Notes: generated by a model from the sequence alone, not told the origin. Shown: positions 1 through 9,951, counted from the first letter of the stretch. The stretch: 64,000 bases of DNA from Chitinophagales bacterium (GCA_017303855.1 JAFLBL010000018.1:20138-84137); one strand, 5' to 3'. Translations and numbers: made by a program.

Positions 1-819
1 ATCAAGCCCCTGCGCATTCCGGTGTCCGTAGCTAAACACATAGTCCTGCGGTGTTATAGCCGCCGCATTAAAAAACGGGTTGTCATCCGGCACCCAGGCA
101 TCCTGCCCGGCATCGCCATCGGATTCCGTGTTTATCCGCAACACCTTGCCTTCCATAATATCAATATTCAGGGCGTTCTCGGCACGGGTGGTATTGAGAA
201 ACTGGCCGGCGCCCATATCACCAACTGTATAGTATAACCGGTATTGCGTATGCGCGGCATCGGAGCCGGGTTCAATCACCGGGCTGATCACCAGCCGCCC
301 CGAATTATGATCACTGCTGCCGGGTATGGTATTGAGTATGGTAACCGGGTTGATCAGGCTGTTGCCATTGTATTCAAAACGCACAATCTTAGTTGTGTAA
401 ATACAACTGGTATTGGTTCCCGGACAGGACCCTTTATTAAATACATAGGCCGCATATACCCAGGGTTTGGCCGCTCTTACCGCGGCATTGGATGAATAGA
501 GATTGGGATGTATAGCCAGTCCCATCAAACCACCCTGCGGCTGATTAGCTGCCGCACTGGTAAAATTAATGGAGGCATCGGTAGCCCGCAGATCATTCAG
601 GACCGTCTTAGCGCCATTCGCAATATTGATTCTGGAGATCAGGTAAGACCTGTTTTCCGTTACCCAGAGCGAATCATTCGGCCCGTACAGTACTTCCCAG
701 GCCGAGTTCAATCCCGAAACAACCGTGCGTTTTGAGAATGGTTCATTCTGTGCGTCAATGGTTAAGGACAGAAATAAGGACAATACAACACACGACAGAT
801 AAGAGACGGGTTTTTGCAT
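1..819 (-). CDS. PQQ-dependent sugar dehydrogenase (GSDH family), 3' part beyond window
   Basis: This gene reads leftwards off the window edge. The first 273 codons are present, starting at the ATG at 819, and no stop is reached. The product begins with a signal peptide that ends near an Ala-Gln cleavage site around residue 24. It then shows the soluble quinoprotein glucose/sorbosone dehydrogenase fold. SDHNSGRL holds H171, the likely catalytic base equivalent to His144 of the Acinetobacter soluble enzyme. Further on are MEGKVLRI and YGHRNAQGL, where R267 is the likely PQQ-contacting Arg. Family members oxidise aldoses in the periplasm using PQQ and calcium. The true substrate cannot be read from sequence. 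Family assignment is firm and exact activity is uncertain. It is divergent from the T9SS protein at 998. Confidence 0.88.
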   Translation of the reverse strand, partial: MQKPVSYLSCVVLSLFLSLTIDAQNEPFSKRTVVSGLNSAWEVLYGPNDSLWVTENRSYLISRINIANGAKTVLNDLRATDASINFTSAAANQPQGGLMGLAIHPNLYSSNAAVRAAKPWVYAAYVFNKGSCPGTNTSCIYTTKIVRFEYNGNSLINPVTILNTIPGSSDHNSGRLVISPVIEPGSDAAHTQYRLYYTVGDMGAGQFLNTTRAENALNIDIMEGKVLRINTESDGDAGQDAWVPDDNPFFNAAAITPQDYVFSYGHRNAQGLD

Positions 820-997
820 AGAGGTGATTTTCAGTAACAAAATACGATTCAGTCAGGCTGCTTACAAGAGTGAATAGCCGGGTTTTTTTTCCCCGTATTT
901 TATACAGATAAGCAAGAATATTTACTATTTGATATGGTATACCATTAATCTACTTTTAATACCAGTAGCCTGAACCTGTGAAACAGAAACCTTAAAT
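820..997. promoter_or_regulatory. Divergent intergenic promoter region
   Basis: This 178-bp AT-rich gap separates the leftward sugar dehydrogenase from the rightward T9SS protein. A TACTTTTA octamer, one mismatch from the Bacteroidota -7 consensus TAnnTTTG, lies about 40 bp before the rightward start. No operator could be recognised. Confidence 0.35.
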
Positions 998-3289
998 ATG
1001 ATTATAACTGTACCCTCATTGTCTTATTCACGTAAAATCCTGGTCACGGCAGTACTGATCGTATTGGCCGGCACCGGGCTTTCTGCCCAGAATATTGATT
1101 TCGGGAAAAGCTATATCAATGTAACCAAAGGATTGAATGGCGGCACTGTGGAAACCGGTGATGTACTCGAAATCAGGGCAACATTCGTGGTCCGTTCCGG
1201 TACATATGACAGTTGCCGTTACCGCGATGCCGTTCCGGCCGGTACGGTATACCTGCCCGGCACGATACGCGTACTGACCAATGAAGGAAAAATCTATAAA
1301 CAGTTTACCGATGCCTGGGGTGATGATGCAGGTTATATAACCGGATCCAACATTACCATTAATCTTGGGTACAGAACAGGTGCCTCGCCGGCCACCGCAT
1401 TCCGCAGAGGCCGGGTTGCCAATACACACAAACCTTCTTTTTACAGCAATACCTGTATAATGATCGCATCCTTCCAGGTAAGGGTAAGCGCGGCTACTGG
1501 TACAGATATCAGTACGGGTGGAGGGAATATGACGTATAAGAGTGGTTTAGCGGCTATACAGACATTTACTTTTCCGGCCAATACACTCAGGGTCTATACT
1601 AATTATGGTATCTGCTCCAATTCCTTTGGCGCCAATAGTATCGGTACAGAGTTCAATGGCACTTTCGGTTCAGGTCTGCCACGCAACCGGGGTATTTCTG
1701 CCAATGTACCTGTTGGTTATACGTACAGTCATTTTGATGCCAATATGCCCAATGACTACTACTACGGTATTGCCAATAATACATCAACCCGTACTGGCTA
1801 TACCACTAATAACGGCTGGGGTATTCCGGATGCTTCAGCGCCCTCTCACCGGGTGTTCAGTGTGTGGGATATTATTGGTGATCATACAGGCGCTGTATCG
1901 CCAACTGCAGGCAATCCGCCTGCTGATACAGTCGCCAATGCCAATGCCGGCTATATGCTCGTGATCAACGCCGCCTATCGTATTGATTCCGCATTTCAGC
2001 AAACCATCTCCGGTCTTTGCCCCAATACCTATTATGAAATCTCCTGCTGGATGCGGAATATCTGCTCCAAATGCGGTTGCGATTCCAACGGTACGGGTGC
2101 CACCAATTCCAGCGGCCCCCCTTTCTATATTCCTACTAATCCAGGCGATTCTTCAGGTGTGGCACCAAACCTGACATTTGAAATAGATGGTATAGATTAT
2201 TATACTTCCGGCAACTTGCGGTACACCGGTCAATGGGTACGAAAAGGATTTACCTTTCTCACCGGTCCGGCGCAGACCAGCTTCACCCTGAAGTTTTTTA
2301 ATAATGCGCCCGGTGGTGGTGGTAATGACTGGGCACTGGATGATATCTCGGTATCCACCTGTGCGCCCAACCTGAAATATGCACCCTCCCTGAATCCGAC
2401 GATCTGTGACAGCAATTATATTACCCTGAGCGATACCGTTAGATCATTTTTTAATATCTACAATTACTATAAGTGGCAACGCAGTACGGATGGCGGTACT
2501 ACCTGGACGGATGTAACACCGGCTATCGGACCGGCCGTACCTTACTGGAATGGCACCGAATGGGAACATGTGGCAACCTATAATGTACCACCCTGGAATA
2601 CCCTGCTGGCCAACAGCGGGGATCAGTACCGTGTTGTGGTGGCAACCACATCCGCCAACCTTACATCAGCCGGTTGTTTCTTTCTGGATAACGGGGCCAT
2701 TACCCTGAATGTAATTGATTGTCCGCCGCCACTGTCTGTACAACTGGTGCAATTCAATGCAACCGGTAGTGGCAGCCATTCGGAATTAAAATGGACGGTA
2801 AACCGGGAACCCGAACCGGTGACCTATGAAATTGAAAAAAGTACTGACGGATTAACTTTTACAAAAATCGGTACAGTATACAGTGAGCCGGTAAGCCAGG
2901 AACAGATCAGTTACCAGTTTACGGATCCGCAGGTTTTGCCCGGACGCGTATTCTACCGGTTACGCATGGTTAATAAATTATACCAGGCCACTCTATCACG
3001 TACAGTACTGATCAATTATGAAACGGATACAAAAAGTACGTTTATTTCAGTCATCAATCCATTCAGAGATGAGTTGGTGTTTGATATAGCCAGCCCGGTA
3101 ACCGGAGCGCTTAATATCCGTTTACTGGATGCGGCAGGAAGACCGGTAGCGGTAAAAGAAACGGATATCTTCCGTGGTGTGAATCATCTCAGACTCGGTC
3201 AGACCGGTCATTTAGCCAACGGGGTTTATTTTCTGCAGGTAAAAACACCGGATACCTGGTTATACAGGACCGTTATGAAAACAAACTGA
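998..3289 (+). CDS. Secreted surface protein with T9SS type A sorting domain
   Basis: The product has 763 residues. A signal peptide covers about residues 1-30 and ends at SAQ. The body contains a DUF11-like opening, a Cys-rich centre (CSKCGC), and a MAM/carbohydrate-binding-like jelly-roll ending in DWALDDISV near residue 450. A fibronectin-like segment (RVFYRLRMV) follows near 660. The last 75 or so residues are a typical type A C-terminal sorting domain (GRPVAV, ANGVYFLQV, final basic KTN). Proteins of this build cross the outer membrane through the type IX system and are anchored to the surface or released. There is no catalytic motif I can identify. It may be an adhesin or matrix protein, but the function is unknown. 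It stands alone, ending 5 bp from the convergent lspA stop. Confidence 0.85.
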   Translation: MIITVPSLSYSRKILVTAVLIVLAGTGLSAQNIDFGKSYINVTKGLNGGTVETGDVLEIRATFVVRSGTYDSCRYRDAVPAGTVYLPGTIRVLTNEGKIYKQFTDAWGDDAGYITGSNITINLGYRTGASPATAFRRGRVANTHKPSFYSNTCIMIASFQVRVSAATGTDISTGGGNMTYKSGLAAIQTFTFPANTLRVYTNYGICSNSFGANSIGTEFNGTFGSGLPRNRGISANVPVGYTYSHFDANMPNDYYYGIANNTSTRTGYTTNNGWGIPDASAPSHRVFSVWDIIGDHTGAVSPTAGNPPADTVANANAGYMLVINAAYRIDSAFQQTISGLCPNTYYEISCWMRNICSKCGCDSNGTGATNSSGPPFYIPTNPGDSSGVAPNLTFEIDGIDYYTSGNLRYTGQWVRKGFTFLTGPAQTSFTLKFFNNAPGGGGNDWALDDISVSTCAPNLKYAPSLNPTICDSNYITLSDTVRSFFNIYNYYKWQRSTDGGTTWTDVTPAIGPAVPYWNGTEWEHVATYNVPPWNTLLANSGDQYRVVVATTSANLTSAGCFFLDNGAITLNVIDCPPPLSVQLVQFNATGSGSHSELKWTVNREPEPVTYEIEKSTDGLTFTKIGTVYSEPVSQEQISYQFTDPQVLPGRVFYRLRMVNKLYQATLSRTVLINYETDTKSTFISVINPFRDELVFDIASPVTGALNIRLLDAAGRPVAVKETDIFRGVNHLRLGQTGHLANGVYFLQVKTPDTWLYRTVMKTN

Positions 3290-3294
3290 GCCGC

Positions 3295-3996
3295 TCAGGA
3301 AACCTGTGCCTCATCGGTTACTTCACTGCTGGTCTCCACGGTAGGAGCGGTTTCCGGTTCCGTTTCTTTTTTAAAGAAACGCTTCTGAAATACCAGCAGG
3401 GTGATTACCCCGACGGAGATGGAGGCATCGGCAATATTGAAAATAGGGCTGAAGAATTCAAAGTGATCGCCGCCTATTCCCGGGATCCAGGAAGGAAACT
3501 GCGATTTGATCATGGGGAAATAAAGCATATCCACCACGCTTCCGTGCAGGAATGAGGAATATCCGTTTGAAGAAAACTGGGCCACCCCGGAATAACTGAT
3601 ATAATCCTGCAGAGTAGGATCATAATGTAACCCTTTATCAAAGATCATCCCGTAAAACATACTGTCGATCAGGTTACCCAAGGCACCCGCGTAAATCAGT
3701 CCGGCACAGATAATAAATCCTTTACTGTATTTCTCCTTTACAATCCGGCCCAGGTACCAGGTACCAAATATCACGGCAGCCAGTCGGAAAAGCGTCAGAA
3801 TCATTTTGCCGGTTTCGTTACCGAATTTCCAGCCCCAGGCCATACCCGGGTTCTCAATAAAATGCAGGCGAAACCAGTCCATCCCGAATATCCGAACAAC
3901 TTCCCCGGTGGGGTGTGCGGTTTTAATCCAGATCTTCAGGGCCTGGTCGGCAATGATAATAAAAGCAATAAGGAAAGCGACTGAACTGCGTTTCAA
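3295..3996 (-). CDS. lspA: Lipoprotein signal peptidase (signal peptidase II)
   Basis: This integral membrane aspartyl protease cuts the signal peptide of prolipoproteins before the lipidated Cys. It has four hydrophobic segments and the two active-site motifs GNLID and FNIADA. The frame stays open to TTG at 4017, but that TTG is inside a TATATTTG promoter box (4015-4022). I therefore place the start at TTG 3996, giving a 233-residue protein starting KRSSVAFLIAF. Numbered from there, the catalytic Asps are about 111 and 190. It is longer than the usual 160-170 residues because of an insert between the motifs and a charged tail (KKETEPETAP...). Many lipoproteins in this window are its likely substrates. 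The family call is very secure and the start is an inference. Confidence 0.93.
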   Translation of the reverse strand: MKRSSVAFLIAFIIIADQALKIWIKTAHPTGEVVRIFGMDWFRLHFIENPGMAWGWKFGNETGKMILTLFRLAAVIFGTWYLGRIVKEKYSKGFIICAGLIYAGALGNLIDSMFYGMIFDKGLHYDPTLQDYISYSGVAQFSSNGYSSFLHGSVVDMLYFPMIKSQFPSWIPGIGGDHFEFFSPIFNIADASISVGVITLLVFQKRFFKKETEPETAPTVETSSEVTDEAQVS

Positions 3997-4014
3997 TGAA
4001 TGAAATTTAAGGAG

Positions 4015-4022
4015 CAAATATA
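4015..4022 (-). promoter_or_regulatory. TAnnTTTG promoter box for lspA
   Basis: Read on the minus strand this is TATATTTG, an exact match to the Bacteroidota -7 consensus. It lies 18 bp before the TTG at 3996 and overlaps the TTG at 4017, which decides between the two possible starts. Confidence 0.55.
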
Positions 4023-4041
4023 AGGATATTGAAGGGAGCGG

Positions 4042-4076
4042 AGACAGTCGGGAGCCCGGAGTCGGGAGTAAACAGC
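4042..4076. repeat. RRGT heptamer array I (CGG-GAGT type)
   Basis: Five consecutive 7-bp units lie in exact phase between lspA and murF/alr. The units are AGA-CAGT, CGG-GAGC, CCG-GAGT, CGG-GAGT and AAA-CAGC. It belongs to the window-wide array family described in the findings. No inverted partner was seen within the 93-bp gap. Confidence 0.75.
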
Positions 4077-4110
4077 CCGTTCAGATTGTTAAATAGTAAA
4101 CATTACCCGT

Positions 4111-6480
4111 TTACTCCTCAAAATACACCCTTTTAACCCGTTGGGAAATGCCTGTGAGAATTTCATAGGGTATGGTTTCAGCCAGGCGGGCCATTTCCTG
4201 TACCGGTAGTTCTTTCCCGAAAATGATCACTTCATCCCCTTGTTTAATGCCGGGTATATCCGTTACATCCACCATAAACATATCCATACAAATAGTTCCA
4301 ATAACGGGAGCCTGTTGGCCGTTGATCAGCACCTTGCCCACCCCATGTCCGAGTCTGCGGGGATAGCCATCCGCATAGCCCATCCGGATCGTGGCAATCA
4401 GGGCATCCCGGGTCAGTTTACCCCTCCGGTTATAACTTACCGATTCACCGGCTTTCAGTTGCTTTAATTGTGCCACTGTGGATTTCAGGGTAGCCACCGG
4501 TTGCAGATACAATTGATTGGTAGCCGCACTATCCACCCCATACAACCCAATACCCAGCCGCACCATATCCAGTTGTAAATGCGGGTGCCGGATAGCCGCA
4601 GCGGAGTTGGCAATATGACTTAGAAATGAATAGCCCAACGCATTGCTTAGTGCCGCAGCAGCCCCTGTAAATAACTGGTATTGCTGTTCTGTAAAAGCAT
4701 CCTGCCCGGCTTCCTCACTGGCAGCCAGGTGAGAGAATACCGATTGTACTTTGCAGGACGAACTATCCAGCAGCCAGGCACCCAAAGCGGGAATCTCTTC
4801 CACCGCGAAGCCCAGCCGGTTCATGCCCGTTTCCACTTCCAGGTGTACAGGATATTGCTGTATGCCCTGCTGCTGCAGGTACCTGTCAAACGATTTCAGT
4901 ATTTCAAATGAATACAGCTCAGGCTCAAGGTTATTTTCAATGATAGCATCAAACGCGTTCTCTTCCGGGTTCATTACCATGATGGGCAGATGAATGCCCG
5001 CCCGGCGTAGCTCCACTCCCTCATCGGCATAAGCCACACCGAGATAATCCACTTTATGATATTGCAGCATACCAGCTATTTCCGCCCCGCCACTTCCATA
5101 GGCAAAAGCCTTCACCATACCCATAATCTTTGTCTTTGGATGCAGCTTTGCCTGGTACTCTTTCAGGTTATTCACCAGCGCATGCAGGTTTATTTCCAGC
5201 ACGGTCTGATGCACTTTCTGTTCCAGCAACTGAACTATCTGTTCAAAATGAAAAACACGGGCACCCTTTACCAGTATGGCTTCTTCTTTAAACGATACCG
5301 ATCTGAACTGACTGATAAAATCAGCCGTATTGCTGTATAATTCCGTTTCAAATCCGGGATGTTGTTGTTGACGGATCGCGGCGGATATCCGTTCTCCAAT
5401 CCCGATCAACCGGGTAATACCATGTTTCCGCAATGCTTCCGTAACCTGGGAATAAAGGGCCTGATCCGGAATGGCACTCTGCAGGAAATCAGATAAAATC
5501 ACCGTTCTCCGTATGCCCGGGTGCTGCTGTACCAGGAAATTCAGCGCTATTTCCAGTGAACTGAGATCCGCACTGTAACTGTCATTGATCACACTACAGT
5601 GATGTATCCCTTTCTTCAGCACTAGCCGCATATCCACTGGTGTAAGTCCCTGCATGCGTTCCTGTATCCGTTCAGCCGTATACCCCAGGTGCAGCATCAG
5701 CTTCCAGCAGGTAATGGCATTGGCTACTGAAGCTTCATCCGTAAAAGGAATGCGGATGGATTGCTCACCCGCCTGTATAAGCGAACTGCCTCCCTCCTGT
5801 TTTACGCCTGTAATGACCAGTTCCGGCACCAGCAACGCGTTCCTGAATAAAATCCGCTTCTCCTTTTCCTTTTCTTCTTTTGAAGAAAATCCTTCACTAT
5901 GCGCTTCACCGATATTGGTAAATAACCCGATGGTTGGCCGGATCATCCGCTCCAGCTTTTCCATTTCTCCCATTCTGGAAATACCAGCCTCAAAAACAGC
6001 CAGCGTATGCTGCGGATTCATCTGCCAGATACTGAGTGGTACCCCAATCTGAGAGTTATAACTTTTCGGACTGCGTACAATATGATACTCCGGATGCAAT
6101 AACTGGAACAACCATTCCTTTACAATGGTTTTCCCGTTGCTGCCGGTAATACCGATAACGGGTATTGAAAAACGGTTACGATGATAAGCGGCGAGTGTCT
6201 GAAGGGCGGCGAGCGTGTCTTTTACCAGCAGAAAATTAGCTTCCGGATAATCCGGTTCCTCCACCCGCTTACTTACTACAAAATTCCGGACACCGTTTTG
6301 ATACAGGCTGGCAATAAAATCATGTCCATCCCGGCGAAATCCGCCAAGGGCGAAAAAAAGGGAATGTGCCGGTGCGATAATTTTCCGGCTGTCCAGTAAC
6401 AAATGTGTTATGGTTGCTTCCTGTACCAGGCGGGTTTCCGCCTGCACAATACCGGCTATATCGCTGATCGTATATTCCAC
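4111..6480 (-). CDS. Bifunctional MurF ligase / alanine racemase fusion
   Basis: This 789-residue protein joins two steps of peptidoglycan precursor synthesis. Residues 1 to about 430 are UDP-MurNAc-tripeptide:D-alanyl-D-alanine ligase (MurF), with the ATP loop GITGSNGKT at 110-118. Residues from about 430 to the end are PLP-dependent alanine racemase, with the PLP lysine at K457 (KAFAYGSG) and the racemase motif GYADGYP. The racemase makes D-Ala, which is then used in the dipeptide joined by the MurF half. The fusion is known in Bacteroidota. The start is GTG at 6480; the nearby ATG at 6488 is in another frame and stops at once. It is last in the gldF-gldG-terC-murF/alr run, 14 bp after terC. 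Confidence 0.95.
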   Translation of the reverse strand: MEYTISDIAGIVQAETRLVQEATITHLLLDSRKIIAPAHSLFFALGGFRRDGHDFIASLYQNGVRNFVVSKRVEEPDYPEANFLLVKDTLAALQTLAAYHRNRFSIPVIGITGSNGKTIVKEWLFQLLHPEYHIVRSPKSYNSQIGVPLSIWQMNPQHTLAVFEAGISRMGEMEKLERMIRPTIGLFTNIGEAHSEGFSSKEEKEKEKRILFRNALLVPELVITGVKQEGGSSLIQAGEQSIRIPFTDEASVANAITCWKLMLHLGYTAERIQERMQGLTPVDMRLVLKKGIHHCSVINDSYSADLSSLEIALNFLVQQHPGIRRTVILSDFLQSAIPDQALYSQVTEALRKHGITRLIGIGERISAAIRQQQHPGFETELYSNTADFISQFRSVSFKEEAILVKGARVFHFEQIVQLLEQKVHQTVLEINLHALVNNLKEYQAKLHPKTKIMGMVKAFAYGSGGAEIAGMLQYHKVDYLGVAYADEGVELRRAGIHLPIMVMNPEENAFDAIIENNLEPELYSFEILKSFDRYLQQQGIQQYPVHLEVETGMNRLGFAVEEIPALGAWLLDSSSCKVQSVFSHLAASEEAGQDAFTEQQYQLFTGAAAALSNALGYSFLSHIANSAAAIRHPHLQLDMVRLGIGLYGVDSAATNQLYLQPVATLKSTVAQLKQLKAGESVSYNRRGKLTRDALIATIRMGYADGYPRRLGHGVGKVLINGQQAPVIGTICMDMFMVDVTDIPGIKQGDEVIIFGKELPVQEMARLAETIPYEILTGISQRVKRVYFEE

Positions 6481-6494
6481 TACTGCATAATAAA

Positions 6495-7463
6495 TCAGGA
6501 AATACTTTTATCGTTAATATCGGGCGGCACTCCTTTCCGGTTGATAAAAATAGAATAGAAAATGGATCCGCTGATACAAACCATGATGACGCCCAGTGAA
6601 ATGAATACCTGGACCGGCTTACTTACCCATTGATTAATCCAATGTTCCGTCAGCATCTTCAATCCGATAAACACGAGAACGATTGCAATCCCCTGCTGCA
6701 GGTAATCAAATTTTGTAACCGCTCCCCGAAGCAGGAAAAACAGGGAACGAAGACCGAGTACGGCAAATATATTGGAAGTATAAATCACCAGTTTATCCCG
6801 TGAAATTCCCATTACCGCCGGAATAGAATCCAACGCAAAGACCAGGTCGATGGCCGCCAGCATAATTACTACTACAAACAGTGTGGTATAGGCCGGCTTG
6901 CCGTTTTCCCTGACCACAAAGCGGCCTTCGCCATCATGTGGTACCAGCGGCAGAAATTTCTTCATAAACTTATATACGCCACTCTCCTGCGGATTGAATT
7001 CTTCCTCATCGCCGGCCGAAAACATTTTGTACCCCGTATAAAGCAGGAATACACCAAACACATACAGAATCCAGTGAAAACGCTCTACCAGGGCCACCCC
7101 CACAGTAATAAAAATAATCCGGAACACGATGGCCATCAGGATACCGATCAGCAAGACGCGCCCGTAGTTTTTTTCTTTAACGGAAAAGGCTGAAAATATC
7201 AGTATAAACACAAATATATTGTCAATACTCAGGCTCCATTCCATCAGGTAGGCACTGAGGTACTCAAGGGCAAGCCCCTGTCCTTTTTCCACCCACACAA
7301 ATACAAAAAAGGCGAGTGCCAGTCCTACCCAGAAAAAAGTCTGGTATAAGGCCTGCTTAATCGATACCGTCTGCCCTTTCTTACTCAGCAGTCCCAGGTC
7401 AAATACCAGGGCCAGTACCAGTACAATTCCAAATACGAGATAGGTTATCTGATCAACACTCAT
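6495..7463 (-). CDS. TerC/Alx family membrane protein
   Basis: This 322-residue inner-membrane protein has about eight or nine hydrophobic segments. It carries the family signatures EWSLSIDNIFVF (near residues 75-86) and ALDSIPAVMG, in which acidic residues sit within membrane helices. TerC/Alx proteins are linked to manganese export or metallation of secreted enzymes and to tellurite resistance in some species. The exact role here is unknown. The ATG at 7463 follows gldG by 27 bp and the stop precedes the murF/alr start by 14 bp, so co-transcription is likely. Confidence 0.9.
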   Translation of the reverse strand: MSVDQITYLVFGIVLVLALVFDLGLLSKKGQTVSIKQALYQTFFWVGLALAFFVFVWVEKGQGLALEYLSAYLMEWSLSIDNIFVFILIFSAFSVKEKNYGRVLLIGILMAIVFRIIFITVGVALVERFHWILYVFGVFLLYTGYKMFSAGDEEEFNPQESGVYKFMKKFLPLVPHDGEGRFVVRENGKPAYTTLFVVVIMLAAIDLVFALDSIPAVMGISRDKLVIYTSNIFAVLGLRSLFFLLRGAVTKFDYLQQGIAIVLVFIGLKMLTEHWINQWVSKPVQVFISLGVIMVCISGSIFYSIFINRKGVPPDINDKSIS

Positions 7464-7490
7464 CTTGATGACTTAAGTGGGTAAAATTTA

Positions 7491-9230
7491 TTAAACGCCT
7501 GCAGTGTATTTTCTTTTTCTGATCTGCTGATAGATCCATCCGGATAAAATCACCAGGAGAATGGGCAATGCGATATTGAAAAACTGCCAGGTACCTTTTT
7601 GTTCATTTACTTTCTGTGTATTCAGCAGACGGAGTACGATATCCTTATTCCTGGTTTCACTGATTTCCGGATTATTAACCAGGTACTCCACACAGTTGAG
7701 CAGAAAATCCCGGTTGGCTACCGGCAGAAAAGTACGGGCATAGGGTGTTTCCTTCAGGTATTCAGTATACGTGTATTTGTTCCAACCCATGGGAATCGGG
7801 CCGCTGTCGGGTAATACATCATTCAATACCATATCACCATCGGCCACCACAATCATTTTATTGTCGGCGGAGTTGGACAGGAAAGGCTGACCGGCAGCCT
7901 GCAGGCTGTCCTGCAGCTGTTTACCCAGTTTATTACGAAACAATGAAGTAAACTTTCCTTCCAGTAATACAGCTGCCGGAATTGCATTCCGTTTGAATTT
8001 TATATCCTCGGGTACATTTTTATTTTCATTCAGGCTGATCAGTGCCGGTGTACTGATGATCCGTGAATTAGGAGAGGTAACCAGCAGGGGCGTTTTCTTT
8101 ATTCCGGCCACTTCAATGGTATCAATTGAATTTACAAACCGGCCGGCCACGTAGCCGATATTCTTACTCACATTGTTGTTGGAGGATACCAGGAAGGGAA
8201 AATAATTCCAGTGAAGGAACTCCATTTGCGGATTATCAATGGTGCCGCCTACCACAATCGGGATCAGGTCACACTGCAGATCCATCAGCAGATCCGTATT
8301 GATCCTCACCCCGTAGCGGAACAGCTGATCAGTCAGGTTCAGGTTCCGGTCATACGCGATGGTTTCCCCTTTCGCTTTACCCTGCAGACTGTCCTGTTCG
8401 GCAATCAGGTTGTCAATAAAGAGTAAGAGTTTGCCACCCCGCATTACATACTGATCAAGTTTCAGTTTAACCTCCTCCGAAAAACCGGTAGTGGGCTTTA
8501 CAATCATCAGCACATCTGCTTCCGCCGGAACCGGCCTTGTGGTGATATCCACCGGACCGAAACGATAATCCTTGGTGAGTGTCTGCTCCAGGTCCATCAC
8601 CCGGTAATCCACCGGCTCTCCATTACCCACGGCATAGGCAATGGCCGGCTTTTTATCCGTTGTCAGCTTATCCAGTGATTTGGCAAACTGGTACTCCAGC
8701 AGGGCTTCTGCCGAGTTGATTTCGTTTTGTGAAATATTATTACTGGCACCGGGATACAGGTTCACCAGCATTTCTTTTTCCTTATACCGGAGTACCGCCA
8801 CCGGGAAAATAATATTGCTGCTTTCTCCCGCTTTTTTTACTACGGAGAGATTGATGGGTACGGCCCCCATTTTCACCAGCGAATCACCCCAGGGTTTCCC
8901 GTTGTCCATCTCATCCGTTGGTGCAATAAACCGGTACATTACTTTTGCCCCGTTATGATCTTTTAGCAATTGCAGAAAGTCACCGGTACTGTTGGCCAGT
9001 TTCTTAAAGCCGGCCGGAAACTCGCCTTTCAGAAATACATCTATCTGCACCGGCTCTTCCAGCCCGGCCAGTAATTTTTTTGTAGCGGTACTAAGGGTAT
9101 AGCGTTTCTCTTTGGTCAGATCAAGGCGGCCATGTACAAGGGTACCCAGGTAGTTTACCACTACCAGTATCAGCAGCAGTACCAACCACCAGAATTTTGA
9201 CGCCATTATTTTTCCTGTCCAACTTTTCAT
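7491..9230 (-). CDS. gldG: Gliding motility ABC transporter auxiliary protein GldG
   Basis: The 579-residue protein has a transmembrane segment near residues 12-32 (WWLVLLLILVVVNYLG), a large periplasmic region, and a second transmembrane segment near the C-terminus followed by basic residues (QIRKRKYTAG). This matches GldG. In Flavobacterium johnsoniae GldG works with the ATPase GldA and the permease GldF in a gliding-associated ABC transporter whose cargo is not established. The periplasmic DUF4350/IFT52-like fold is inferred from family knowledge. It starts 1 bp after the gldF stop, suggesting translational coupling. No gldA is in the window. Confidence 0.93.
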   Translation of the reverse strand: MKSWTGKIMASKFWWLVLLLILVVVNYLGTLVHGRLDLTKEKRYTLSTATKKLLAGLEEPVQIDVFLKGEFPAGFKKLANSTGDFLQLLKDHNGAKVMYRFIAPTDEMDNGKPWGDSLVKMGAVPINLSVVKKAGESSNIIFPVAVLRYKEKEMLVNLYPGASNNISQNEINSAEALLEYQFAKSLDKLTTDKKPAIAYAVGNGEPVDYRVMDLEQTLTKDYRFGPVDITTRPVPAEADVLMIVKPTTGFSEEVKLKLDQYVMRGGKLLLFIDNLIAEQDSLQGKAKGETIAYDRNLNLTDQLFRYGVRINTDLLMDLQCDLIPIVVGGTIDNPQMEFLHWNYFPFLVSSNNNVSKNIGYVAGRFVNSIDTIEVAGIKKTPLLVTSPNSRIISTPALISLNENKNVPEDIKFKRNAIPAAVLLEGKFTSLFRNKLGKQLQDSLQAAGQPFLSNSADNKMIVVADGDMVLNDVLPDSGPIPMGWNKYTYTEYLKETPYARTFLPVANRDFLLNCVEYLVNNPEISETRNKDIVLRLLNTQKVNEQKGTWQFFNIALPILLVILSGWIYQQIRKRKYTAGV

Positions 9231-9231
9231 A

Positions 9232-9951
9232 TTATCGCTTCAGGAGGTTTCGGTTAGTAATGGCAAAAAACAGGAAGATCACCGACCCGAAATACAACAG
9301 GTCACGGGTATCAATCAGTCCGCGGCTGATGCTGTGGTAGTGAAAATCAATCCCGATCATTTCCACATAATAGTCCGGGCCATTGGCCAGCGCCGGTATT
9401 TTGCTGATGGCACTGAACCCGTAATAAATCAGGGCACAACCGATCAGTCCGGCAATAAACGCCACCACTGCATTATTGGTAAAACTGCTGCAACAGATGC
9501 TGATCGCGGTAAACACGGCCGCCAGAAAGAATAAACCGATATAGGAACCGGTTGTGGCGCCCATATCCAGCCCTTCACCGGCCGCCAGTCGCTGGATGGA
9601 AAAAATATAAATGAGGGTGGGGATCAATGCAATCAGCACTACGATCAGACTGCCCAGGTATTTGCCCCCGATAATCTGTCCGCGTGTCAGCGGCCGGGTT
9701 TGTAATATTTCATACGTGCCGGTTTTGAACTCTTCCGAAAAAGACCGCATCGTAATTGCCGGTATCAGGAACATTAATATCCAGGGAGCCAGCTGAAAAA
9801 AACGGTCAAGGGTGGCATACCCGAAACTGAAAATATTGTCTTCGAAGAAAAACAGCACCAGGCCGTTTACCAGCAGGAATACAATAATCGCAATGTAACC
9901 GGTGAGGCTACTGAAGAATTGGCGGAGCTCTTTTTTACATACAGACCACAT
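9232..9951 (-). CDS. gldF: Gliding motility ABC transporter permease GldF
   Basis: This is a membrane permease with six predicted helices. The N-terminus MWSVCKKELRQFFSSLTGYI is typical of GldF, so I start at the ATG at 9951 (239 residues) instead of the upstream candidate at 9990. The motifs TMRSFSEEFKTGTYE and RPLTRGQIIGGKYLG are typical of ABC-2 type permeases. It forms a transporter with GldG, encoded next, and a GldA ATPase that must be encoded elsewhere. The gap upstream carries the isc terminator, so gldF probably opens its own transcription unit. Confidence 0.93.
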   Translation of the reverse strand: MWSVCKKELRQFFSSLTGYIAIIVFLLVNGLVLFFFEDNIFSFGYATLDRFFQLAPWILMFLIPAITMRSFSEEFKTGTYEILQTRPLTRGQIIGGKYLGSLIVVLIALIPTLIYIFSIQRLAAGEGLDMGATTGSYIGLFFLAAVFTAISICCSSFTNNAVVAFIAGLIGCALIYYGFSAISKIPALANGPDYYVEMIGIDFHYHSISRGLIDTRDLLYFGSVIFLFFAITNRNLLKR

